From positions 2,356,001-2,420,000 of the forward strand of contig NZ_CP139972.1 of assembly GCF_034424315.1 (NCBI RefSeq): a stretch of DNA of 64,000 nucleotides, read 5' to 3'. Below the pieces are notes generated by a model. That model had not been told where the DNA came from, searched no databases, and saw only the letters and a list, made by a program, of their open reading frames with translations. A program made the translations under genes and the position numbers. Positions 56,515 through 64,000 of this stretch are shown here, piece by piece (within the stretch, counting starts at the first letter, position 1; each line of letters opens with the position of its first letter). The stretch is from Chitinophaga sancti (GTDB lineage Bacteria > Bacteroidota > Bacteroidia > Chitinophagales > Chitinophagaceae).

Positions 56515-59500
56515 TTATAAGTTGTTCCACGCGTCGAATACCTTTTCGCTTTCCTCACTATTGATCATCAGTTCACCTGCAGGTTTTTCAGGGTTGGCTA
56601 CTATATCCGCCAGCAGCGTAGTATAGCAGTCAGCCCAGTTCTCTACTGTACTCCGGTTAAAAAGGGCAGTGTTGAAGTAGAAGCCGGCCAGAAGCTGTTC
56701 ATCCATTTCTATCAGGCTAATGCTCAGATCATATTTTACAAATTGAACCGGTGGGAAGGTGACCGCCACTTCCAGGTCGCGGAAGCGGAACCGGTTTTTC
56801 ACGCTGTTCATATCTATTTCTGTGGTGATCCGTGGTGGTACCAGGTTGGCCTCCCGGAGCAGGGAAACGAAAGAGCAGTGCTGATGTTGGATGATGTTGG
56901 CCAAACCGGTACGTATTCCCAGCAGGTACTCACGCAGTGGTATTTCGGGCGCATACAGGCTGTGGTAAGGCAGCATGCTCACACATTGCCCAACGAGGCA
57001 GTTCTCTCCCATCTGTGCCTGACCGGCAGAAGGGATTCCGATAACGAAGGCGTCCTGGCCTGCCAGGCGATGCAAGAGCAGGTTGTATGCACCGAGCAGA
57101 ATATGGAACAGGGTTAATTTTTCCTGTTGTGCAAATGCCTGGAGCTGTTTGCGTAGTGCCGGGTCAATTGTAAGCGTGAAGCTATCTCCGGGTTTACCTG
57201 TGGCAGCAGCACTGAGCTTATCTGCCGGCAATTCAATGGCGGGATAGTCTTTTTCAAAAGCTGCCTTCCAGAAGGCGTTGTTTGCTGCTGTGTGCTCCTG
57301 CTGCATCTGCTGCTGCCATTTATTGAAAGAGGCAATGGTGGTTGCTGCAGGTAATGCCACCGGCTCTTTACCGGTAATGGAGGAATAAGCCAGTCCTATT
57401 TCGCTCCAGATCTGTTCAATAGACCAGCCATCAGCCACAATGTGGTGGGCTGTCATCAGGAGGGAATGATGTTCGGAAGCATGTTCCAGCAGCAGGAAAC
57501 GGATGAATGGACCATGATCCGGGTGGAAAGGTTCCTTACCTCGTTCGCTGAGCCACTCTTCAATTGTAAGACCTCTGTGCTGTAACGCTGCTATGTTCAC
57601 TTCTTCAAAGGAAACTTCTGCTGAAGAGGCTACCAGCATGCCTTTTTCGCTGAGACTAATCGTTCTCAGGGCCTGGTGCCTGTTTACAACAATATTAATC
57701 GCTTCACGCAGCGCTTTTTTATTCAGCGGGCCACGCAGATCTGCTACCTGGTTTTCGTTGAATGCACTGGATGCCTGCAGATCAGCTGCTGACAGGGCAT
57801 ACAGCTGTTCCTGCTCTTCTGTAAACGGAACCAGCTGGGTGGCCGCAGCAGGCTGCTCAACACTTACCCAACCTCCTTCTATCATTTCAGTCAAACTGCG
57901 GATAACGGCCTTGTAGATGTATTCTATATGTTCATCCGTATGTGCAGTAGAGAGGAAACAGTTCCTGCCTTCCCACACATATACGCCATTTGCCAGCAGG
58001 TGCTGAAAGAACAGTTCCCAGTTACCTTTCAGCACGAAGCGGAAGAGTGAACCAAAGTGTACTACGGACACCGGTATACGTTTTCCTGTCAGGTATTCGT
58101 TTAAACGGTTCGCCAATTGCGCAGTGCGGGCATTGAGCTTTTCCTGCAGCTGCGGTCCCTCCTGTTTCAGGTAAGTGAGGATACTTAGCGCAGCGCGCAT
58201 TGTCAGCGGATGCTGGTTGAAGGTACCTGCTACGAAAGTGGTGGTTTTATCAGGGAAAGAAGCATCTCCGAACTTCCACATACCACCGTCTACTGCATCC
58301 ATGAATCTGGACGTGCCTCCTACAACACCTATTGGCATACCACCACCTACAATTTTACCATAGGTAACCAGGTCAGCTTTCACACCGAACCATGCCTGGG
58401 CACCGCCCTGGTGGATACGGAAGCCGGTGATCACTTCATCTATGATCATAGCAGCACCTGCTGCAGCGGTAATTTCTCTTACTGCATGCAGAAAATCACG
58501 TGGCTGAATGTCCGGCTTGCGGCTCTGTACCGGCTCTACCAATACTGCCGCCAGTTCATGTGCATGTGCCCTGATAAACTCCAGAGACGCCGGTGTGCCG
58601 TAATCCAGCACGGTTACATTACTCACGTAGTTCTCCGCAATACCCGGCGCCAGTGGAATGGAAGTAGCAGGATCCAGTGCATTGGCCAGGGCCAGCACAC
58701 CATCAAAGGTGCCATGGTAGGAACCTTTAAAGAATACTACCCTGCTTCTTCCGGTGGTGGCTCTTGCCAGTCGCAGCGCCACCATGACGGCCTCTGACCC
58801 GGAGTTGTAAAACGCCACTCTTTCTACGCCCGTCATTTCCGTAATCAGTGTAGCCACTTTACCAGCGGTGTCCACCATCGGACCTACCGGAAAGCCATTT
58901 TTCATTTCAGCCAGCAAGGTGGAATGAATGAACTCAGGATTGTATCCCAGCAGGTTTACGCCAAATCCCATGGTGAGGTCCACGTAGCGGTTCCCATCTA
59001 CATCCACGATATTGGCACCACTGCCGCTTTCGGCAATGATCTGGTAGGTGATCTCCTTCAGTTCAGGGCGGAAGCCTGCCACATTTCTGTTGTTGGCCAG
59101 TACCTGGCGATAGGCTTGCGTGGAGTCTTTCGACTTTGCCGTACGTTTGTTGATGCGGGCGGACAGCTGCTGCAGATGTTGCAGTTGTTGTGGTGATAGG
59201 TTATGATCGGATTTCTTCTGAACCTCTTTATAGGGAACGTAATAATTAATTTGTGTGGGCGCGGCGCCAGCCTGTGCGGCAGGTACTGCAACCGTGGCCG
59301 CAGGCGCTGCCACGGAGGCTGCTACACCACTGATATTTTCGAGCAGGTAATCTGTAAGCGAACGTAAGGTGTTCAGCTTTTCGTAGAACTGGGCCATTTC
59401 CAGCTGCAGCTTCCACTCTTTGCGGATACCCTGAATCAATTGCATGATGATGAGCGAGTCCAGCCCCAGGTGCATGAAATCGGCATCTTCACCAATATCT

Positions 59501-61458
59501 TCAGGCTTCAGATCAGTATCCTTCGCAATCATGGTGCGCAGTGCTGCATACACCTGATCGCGTGTGTACGATACCGTTATCTGGGCCGCTGCCGGCGCTG
59601 CGGAATTCACCGCTGCCACCTTTGTAAAAACAGGCCAGCAACGAACTGCATTTAATGGATAGGGCGGCAGCGCAATTTTAACAGCATGCGTGTTCTTATA
59701 TAAAGCATCCCAGTCTATGATGCCTCCTTCCAGGTAAAGTTCCGCCAGTTCTTTCAGGCTGCTTACACCGGGTTCTACACGGAACCTGCGGGCGGCCTGC
59801 ATTTTCAGGCTGGCAGCTTTCTTCAGCGAATCTGTTAGGTGAGTGATACTGTCGGTCACAAAAGCAATGCGCCAGGAATAATGACCACGGGCAGTGTTGG
59901 TAGCGAAGCAGATGTTTTCCAGGTCGGCGGCTGATTTGTCGGCCAACCAGGATACATATGTATTCGCGAGCACCTGCAGGTCTTCGCTACTGTCGGCGGA
60001 CAATGTAAACAGGTAAGCACTTTCCTTTACTTTACCATTGGTAGCGGCTACCGGCGTTGGCACATATTCTTCCAGCACCACGTGGGCATTAGTGCCGCTG
60101 ATGCCAAATGAACTGACACCACAACGACGAACGCCGACACTGGCGGGTGGATTCCAGCTGATAGCTTCCGTATTGATATAGAATGGAGAATCCGCGAGAT
60201 TGATCTCAGGATTGGGAGATGTATAGTTGATGACAGCGGGGATCGTTTGATGTTGCAGCGCAAGTATACACTTCACGAGGCCTGCCACGCCAGCTGCTTC
60301 GAACAGGTGGCCTATGTTGCTTTTCACTGCGCCGAGGGCACAGCTGTTCTTTACTGCCTGCTGGCCAAATGCATCTGTGAGCGCCTGGAATTCAATAGGG
60401 TCGCCAAGTGCAGTACCGGTACCATGCGATTCAATAAAGGTGATGCTGGCAGGATCAACGTTGGCAGCTTCCCAGGCGCTTTTCAGCACGGCTTCCTGTG
60501 CGGCCATGTTAGGCGCTGTAATGCCGGCGGAAGTACCATCCTGGTTTACGGCGCTGCCTTTGATAATAGCGTGTATACGGTCACCATCAGCCACTGCTTT
60601 ATGTAGTGGCTTCAGTAAGATCACAGCTACGCCCTCTCCCACACCGGCACCATCTGCTGCGGCATCGAATGCTTTTGTACGGGCTGTGGGCGATTCAAAG
60701 CCCACTTCATACTGTCCTGCTTCAGGAACAAGGTACAATCGGCCTCCACCGGCAAGCGCCATTTCACAGTCGCCATTCATTAGTGCGCGGCAAGCCTGGT
60801 GAATAGCTACCAGTGAAGAAGAGCAGGCCGTGTCAATAGTGATGGCAGGGCCTTTCAGATCCAGGAAATAAGAGATGCGGCTGGAAGTGATCGCATTGTT
60901 GTTACCGGTGAGCGCATTGGAGCTGAGCCGCTGCTGGTCGCTGGCGACAATCATATCCAGGTATTGGCCATAGGTGATATCTCCGGATACTCCCAGGTAA
61001 ATGCCGGTGTTCTCTGTGGCCGGGGTGTTCAGGTATCCGGCATCTTCCATGGCCTGCCAGGATGTTTGCAGTAGCAGGCGTTGCAAAGGATGCATCAGCG
61101 CTGCCTCTTTATGTTTGAATTTGAAAAAACGATGGTCGAATTCGTCGATACGGCTTAGGAAAGCTGCCTCGCGGTAGCCGGTTGGCAAGGGTTTGCCGGC
61201 AGCGCGCATGTATGCTGAGATGTCTTCGCTTCTTTGTGCAGGAAAGGTAGTGATATGATCGCGACCTGCCAGCAGGTTATTCCAATAAGCAGCAGGGGTA
61301 TCGGCCTGAGGAAAACGCAATGCTACACCTATAACGGCTACGTCCATACGTCTAGCGCCCTGGGTTTCCAGCTGCTGCAGGCGGGTTTTGTATTCCTCCA
61401 TACGGAGGTATGCTTTCTGGAGCGGACTCAGTTCCGCAAATTTCTCGTCCTTTTTCAT
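56515..61458 (-). CDS. Hybrid PKS-NRPS, KS-ACP-aminotransferase-C
   Basis: A 1647-residue protein. Domains: ketosynthase (35-470; DTACSSS with Cys near 209, ESHGTGT and KSNIGHLFEA give a full Cys-His-His triad), a post-KS linker ending in PPYPLNAVRCW, ACP (LGLDSLIIMQ, Ser near 667), a class III PLP aminotransferase (790-1205; Lys in VTYGKIVGGG near 1032) and C (1220-1647, HHIVADGWS near 1340). There is no acyltransferase, ketoreductase or dehydratase. By analogy with mycosubtilin MycA, the KS extends a fatty acyl chain with malonate, the beta-keto group is transaminated on the ACP, and the C domain uses the beta-amine to start the peptide. Malonate must be loaded in trans, and no such enzyme is encoded in the window. 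The start overlaps the FAAL stop by 4 bases. Confidence 0.94.
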   Translation of the reverse strand: MKKDEKFAELSPLQKAYLRMEEYKTRLQQLETQGARRMDVAVIGVALRFPQADTPAAYWNNLLAGRDHITTFPAQRSEDISAYMRAAGKPLPTGYREAAFLSRIDEFDHRFFKFKHKEAALMHPLQRLLLQTSWQAMEDAGYLNTPATENTGIYLGVSGDITYGQYLDMIVASDQQRLSSNALTGNNNAITSSRISYFLDLKGPAITIDTACSSSLVAIHQACRALMNGDCEMALAGGGRLYLVPEAGQYEVGFESPTARTKAFDAAADGAGVGEGVAVILLKPLHKAVADGDRIHAIIKGSAVNQDGTSAGITAPNMAAQEAVLKSAWEAANVDPASITFIESHGTGTALGDPIEFQALTDAFGQQAVKNSCALGAVKSNIGHLFEAAGVAGLVKCILALQHQTIPAVINYTSPNPEINLADSPFYINTEAISWNPPASVGVRRCGVSSFGISGTNAHVVLEEYVPTPVAATNGKVKESAYLFTLSADSSEDLQVLANTYVSWLADKSAADLENICFATNTARGHYSWRIAFVTDSITHLTDSLKKAASLKMQAARRFRVEPGVSSLKELAELYLEGGIIDWDALYKNTHAVKIALPPYPLNAVRCWPVFTKVAAVNSAAPAAAQITVSYTRDQVYAALRTMIAKDTDLKPEDIGEDADFMHLGLDSLIIMQLIQGIRKEWKLQLEMAQFYEKLNTLRSLTDYLLENISGVAASVAAPAATVAVPAAQAGAAPTQINYYVPYKEVQKKSDHNLSPQQLQHLQQLSARINKRTAKSKDSTQAYRQVLANNRNVAGFRPELKEITYQIIAESGSGANIVDVDGNRYVDLTMGFGVNLLGYNPEFIHSTLLAEMKNGFPVGPMVDTAGKVATLITEMTGVERVAFYNSGSEAVMVALRLARATTGRSRVVFFKGSYHGTFDGVLALANALDPATSIPLAPGIAENYVSNVTVLDYGTPASLEFIRAHAHELAAVLVEPVQSRKPDIQPRDFLHAVREITAAAGAAMIIDEVITGFRIHQGGAQAWFGVKADLVTYGKIVGGGMPIGVVGGTSRFMDAVDGGMWKFGDASFPDKTTTFVAGTFNQHPLTMRAALSILTYLKQEGPQLQEKLNARTAQLANRLNEYLTGKRIPVSVVHFGSLFRFVLKGNWELFFQHLLANGVYVWEGRNCFLSTAHTDEHIEYIYKAVIRSLTEMIEGGWVSVEQPAAATQLVPFTEEQEQLYALSAADLQASSAFNENQVADLRGPLNKKALREAINIVVNRHQALRTISLSEKGMLVASSAEVSFEEVNIAALQHRGLTIEEWLSERGKEPFHPDHGPFIRFLLLEHASEHHSLLMTAHHIVADGWSIEQIWSEIGLAYSSITGKEPVALPAATTIASFNKWQQQMQQEHTAANNAFWKAAFEKDYPAIELPADKLSAAATGKPGDSFTLTIDPALRKQLQAFAQQEKLTLFHILLGAYNLLLHRLAGQDAFVIGIPSAGQAQMGENCLVGQCVSMLPYHSLYAPEIPLREYLLGIRTGLANIIQHQHCSFVSLLREANLVPPRITTEIDMNSVKNRFRFRDLEVAVTFPPVQFVKYDLSISLIEMDEQLLAGFYFNTALFNRSTVENWADCYTTLLADIVANPEKPAGELMINSEESEKVFDAWNNL

Positions 61459-63584
61459 AATGGATTTTCATTAAGGAGTAATGCTATTTGTTCATCGGAC
61501 AATGCGGCTACTTTCTCCAGCAGCCCATTGTTGGCTTGTGGTGGGGTCACTTCTGTATGAGTGCTGGTGGCAGTTGGAAATAACTTTTTATAGATAAAGC
61601 CGGCCAGTTTATCGATAGAGGGGTATTTATATAATACGCCGATGGCGAGGTCGATATTCAACCTGCGTTCCAGCAGATTTCTCAGCTGTACGCCGTGGAG
61701 CGATTTCATGCCCTGATCTACCAATGGTTGGATCAGGTCCACATCTGTGGCTGAAATTTTAAGCAGGGAGGCTACTGTTTCCTGCAGCCAGCTTTCGATT
61801 TTGTGTAACCGTACAGTGGGTTGCTCCTGCTGCCACTGATCGAGGAAACGCTTGGCAGATAAGGACTTCAGGGCACTCAGTACCTCAGCAAATTCATTGC
61901 GGCGGAAGCGCTGCAGCATTTCGAAATGTTGGATTTTGCCGCTGGTGGTTTTGGGAATTTCCCTTACTGGTATCACCACATCGGGAACGATTCCGATCAC
62001 ATCACTGAGGGTGGCCACCACTGCTTCTTCGGTATCAGCAAAGGCAGCAGGTGTGCCTTTAAACAACACGAAAATCACCAGCCGCTCCCGCTCATTGCTA
62101 TCGCCGGGAATACCGCATGCTACTACTTTTCCGGCGGCTATACCGGGAATACCGAACAGCAGTCTTTCTATATCGTGATGATAATAATTATTACCCTGCA
62201 GGATGATCATGTTCTTATGTCGACCGGTGATAATCAGCTGGCCGTTGGGATGAATCAGTCCGAGGTCGCCGGTGCGCACCCAGCCGTCGTTCGTCAACAG
62301 TGCTTTGGTCGCCTCTTCATTGCGGTAATATCCTGCTGTAACATTCAGGCCACTGATATGGATATGCCCTACCGTACCGGGTGCCAGTATCTCATCTTTA
62401 TCTCCGCAAACCCTTACTTTGCAATGCCTGGCGGGCGTTCCGCACTCTACAAAACCCACTGTCTGCGGGGAGGTATTTTCTTCTTCTATTACTACATCGG
62501 AAATACGAAGACTGTCGCGCTGAAAGAAGTGTTCATTTACAGGTGCGTCTGCGGCGCTTAAGGTTACGCACACGGAAGCCTCTGCCATACCGTACCCGGG
62601 GGCTATAGCCAATGGTGACAATCCCATGGGCTTTAGTTTGGTGGCGAAGCGGCGACATACTTCTGCAGAGATAGGTTCTGCGCCGTTGATAATCATCCGT
62701 ACAGAGGAGAGGTCCCAACTGCCTGCAGATTTGTTATCCATGGCTTCCATGAAGTATTCGTATCCGAAGTTGGGCGAATACAGGATGGTGGCTTTATGGC
62801 GGTTGACTGATTCCATCCACAGCAGCGGCCTTCTGATGAACAGTGGTGTAGGCATAAGATACTGAGTGCATCCGGCTTGTACAGCGGTGAGGTGGAAAGC
62901 GATCATGCCCATATCGTGCGACAGCGGCATCCAGCTGAGTTTTATATCTGCTGGCGTCAGCTGCATTTTTTCGGCGAGATCAATTGTATTATAGAAAAGG
63001 TTGCGATGTGTGAGCATCACGCCCTTGGGGGCACCGGTGGAGCCGGAGGAATATTGAATGAATGCAAGGTCGTCCAGTGCAGGAGCATGTAGAACCGAGG
63101 TATCGGGGAAGCTGCTGAAGTCTGTACCTGAATAAATTGTATGCTCGAGCAGCTGCGTTATGGACGTTTCCGGGGCTTCCTCCTGTATATAGCTGGTGAG
63201 GCGTTGTACATGATCTTCTGCTGCAAACAGGTGGGGATGCTTTAGGGTATCCCATATCTTCAGCAGTTTCAGTTTATGTTCATTCTTTGTTCCGGTAGAT
63301 ACGGGAACTGGGATGATGCCTCCGAGGAGGCAGGCCCAGAAGGCTGTGAGCAGTAGTTCATTATCTTCTTCCTGGATAATGAGTTCATCGCCGGATTGCA
63401 TACCAGCAACAGTTTGCAGGTAATACAGGCAATGTTTCGCTTTTTTAATAAGTTGCGGATATGCAACGAATATTTCCTGGTCCCCGCTTTTAATAAAGGT
63501 GATTCCTTTTTCATTTTCATCCTGCAGCCGGAGCAGCATATCAGTCAGCGGTATGCAGGTAAGGGTGTGTAAAGAACTCTCCAT
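61455..63584 (-). CDS. Fatty acyl-AMP ligase fused to an ACP
   Basis: A 709-residue starter enzyme: FAAL domain (1 to about 585; YSSGSTGAPKG near 180, GYGMAEASVCVT, RTGDLGL, TGRHKNMII, and a C-terminal TTSGKIQH carrying the A10-type Lys) and a carrier domain (about 600-670, DQGMKSLHG with Ser near 627), then a short tail. It activates a free fatty acid with ATP and loads it on its own ACP, from which the ketosynthase takes it. It is the first gene of the operon, and its ATGA overlap with the KS gene implies coupled translation. A second FAAL fused to an NRPS lies at 1-3540. No clear Shine-Dalgarno precedes the ATG, as is usual in Bacteroidota. Confidence 0.93.
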   Translation of the reverse strand: MESSLHTLTCIPLTDMLLRLQDENEKGITFIKSGDQEIFVAYPQLIKKAKHCLYYLQTVAGMQSGDELIIQEEDNELLLTAFWACLLGGIIPVPVSTGTKNEHKLKLLKIWDTLKHPHLFAAEDHVQRLTSYIQEEAPETSITQLLEHTIYSGTDFSSFPDTSVLHAPALDDLAFIQYSSGSTGAPKGVMLTHRNLFYNTIDLAEKMQLTPADIKLSWMPLSHDMGMIAFHLTAVQAGCTQYLMPTPLFIRRPLLWMESVNRHKATILYSPNFGYEYFMEAMDNKSAGSWDLSSVRMIINGAEPISAEVCRRFATKLKPMGLSPLAIAPGYGMAEASVCVTLSAADAPVNEHFFQRDSLRISDVVIEEENTSPQTVGFVECGTPARHCKVRVCGDKDEILAPGTVGHIHISGLNVTAGYYRNEEATKALLTNDGWVRTGDLGLIHPNGQLIITGRHKNMIILQGNNYYHHDIERLLFGIPGIAAGKVVACGIPGDSNERERLVIFVLFKGTPAAFADTEEAVVATLSDVIGIVPDVVIPVREIPKTTSGKIQHFEMLQRFRRNEFAEVLSALKSLSAKRFLDQWQQEQPTVRLHKIESWLQETVASLLKISATDVDLIQPLVDQGMKSLHGVQLRNLLERRLNIDLAIGVLYKYPSIDKLAGFIYKKLFPTATSTHTEVTPPQANNGLLEKVAALSDEQIALLLNENPL

Positions 63585-63654
63585 AGGGCAATAACATTTA
63601 TGATAAATATTTTTGTTGCAGATGTTGGCTGATGGAGGACAAAGGGATGCAGGG

Positions 63655-63704
63655 CTAAAACGGTACGAGTTTTATTCACGGTAACAAAACTGTACGCGTT
63701 TTAG
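63655..63704. repeat. Paired operator-like repeats at the large operon promoter
   Basis: GTACGAGTTTTA (63663-63674) and GTACGCGTTTTA (63692-63703) are direct repeats with one mismatch in 12, starting 29 bases apart. The same stretch is also an imperfect inverted repeat: 19-base arms at 63655-63673 and 63686-63704 agree at 14 of 19 positions. One copy overlaps the proposed -7 box and the other lies just upstream of the proposed -33 box, where a regulator of the operon could bind. Confidence 0.5.
63658..63688 (-). promoter_or_regulatory. Candidate promoter of the large NRPS operon
   Basis: On the minus strand, TTTG (63688-63685) is followed after exactly 19 bases by TACCGTTT (63665-63658). The Bacteroidota consensus is TTTG - 19 - TAnnTTTG, so the spacing is ideal and the -7 box matches at 4 of 6 fixed positions. 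The predicted leader is about 70 bases before the ATG at 63584. Confidence 0.4.
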
Positions 63705-63955
63705 CAAGCACCTCCCGGCCGCACCGGTAAATGCGGCAGATTATAGCAAACGTCCGTTGGATAGGAAGTACCGGCAAAGTTCCACCAGCACCGGGTTCCC
63801 GGCGAACGATCAGCTCAGCATGTGCTAATTGAAATTTTTAAGCGCATAGTCTCCTGGCACATCGACCAGCATTGCTACCGGCCGTGGCTAAAGTCCTTTT
63901 ACTATAGGGCGTCCATAATTCAATCCGTTTCTTTCTATTATTAAATAAAGGTTTC

Positions 63956-64000
63956 ATGGCGATAAACAGTATTTCAGCAATCATTCTATTTTTTGTTATA
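63956..64000 (+). CDS. Possible start of a divergent membrane protein (partial)
   Basis: An ATG at 63956 opens a frame of 15 codons to the window edge (MAINSISAIILFFVI). It is strongly hydrophobic, like the first membrane segment or signal anchor of a membrane protein. It is preceded by the purine-rich AAATAAAGG a few bases upstream. Too little is visible to name a family, and it could be chance. Confidence 0.3.
   Translation, partial: MAINSISAIILFFVI

Larger units (their letters stand above)
63585..64000. other. Upstream region of the large operon
   Basis: The leader and promoter region of the FAAL gene. It contains the promoter candidate at 63658-63688, the repeat pair at 63655-63704 and, at the far right, a possible plus-strand gene start. 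In 63705-63900 I see no gene, tRNA or clear repeat. Confidence 0.7.

Noticed and set aside
1..64000. CRISPR arrays, tRNA or rRNA genes
   Set aside because: No regular repeat-spacer array beyond the three 22-base units and no cloverleaf or rRNA-like sequence was seen. The 22-base units have no spacers.

Overview
The window holds non-ribosomal peptide (NRPS) biosynthesis genes, almost all on the minus strand, so they are read from right to left. The likely host is a Bacteroidota bacterium, probably of the Chitinophaga type. The reasons are the TonB-receptor-like outer-membrane barrels ending in a conserved charged tail, the lack of clear Shine-Dalgarno sequences at most starts, and TTTG-type promoter candidates. 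The genus is inferred, not proved.

Region 1 (63584 down to 13364, about 50 kb) looks like one long operon of 13 genes with gaps of 50 bases or less and two ATGA overlaps. It encodes a lipopeptide assembly line. A fatty acyl-AMP ligase-ACP activates a fatty acid. A ketosynthase-ACP-aminotransferase-condensation protein extends it and makes a beta-amino acyl chain, the design known from mycosubtilin/iturin. Four NRPS proteins follow, with nine carrier domains and eight intact adenylation (A) domains. Between and after them lie a diaminobutyrate aminotransferase, a SyrD/PvdE-type ABC exporter, both subunits of a B12-dependent glutamate (methylaspartate) mutase, a type II thioesterase, a phosphopantetheinyl transferase and an outer-membrane barrel. 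Hand-extracted specificity codes give a tentative chain: beta-amino acyl - X (dead A domain) - X, perhaps Dab - D-Leu-like - D-X - Thr - Val - Asp or 3-methyl-Asp - Ile-like - D-hydrophobic. The D residues are those followed by an epimerization domain. A terminator-like hairpin at 13307-13333 closes the operon.

Region 2 (12886 down to 1, open at the left edge) is a second, visibly more AT-rich set in the same orientation: another outer-membrane barrel, an A-T-C NRPS, an asparagine synthetase, a second SyrD/PvdE-type exporter and a second FAAL-ACP-C-A starter protein that runs off the window. It is preceded by a 477-base AT-rich spacer containing three 22-base tandem repeats, a likely regulator binding array. 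Region 2 therefore looks like a separate lipopeptide cluster with its own lipid starter and export genes.

The most unusual points are a degenerate A domain that lacks the nucleotide-binding loop and the catalytic lysine, two C-lobe-only condensation fragments placed before A domains, a line that ends in a condensation domain with no thioesterase domain, an extension module with no acyltransferase, and a mutase pair next to an A domain with an Asp-like code. The right end (63585-64000) holds a candidate promoter with paired 12-base repeats and perhaps the first 15 codons of a plus-strand membrane protein.
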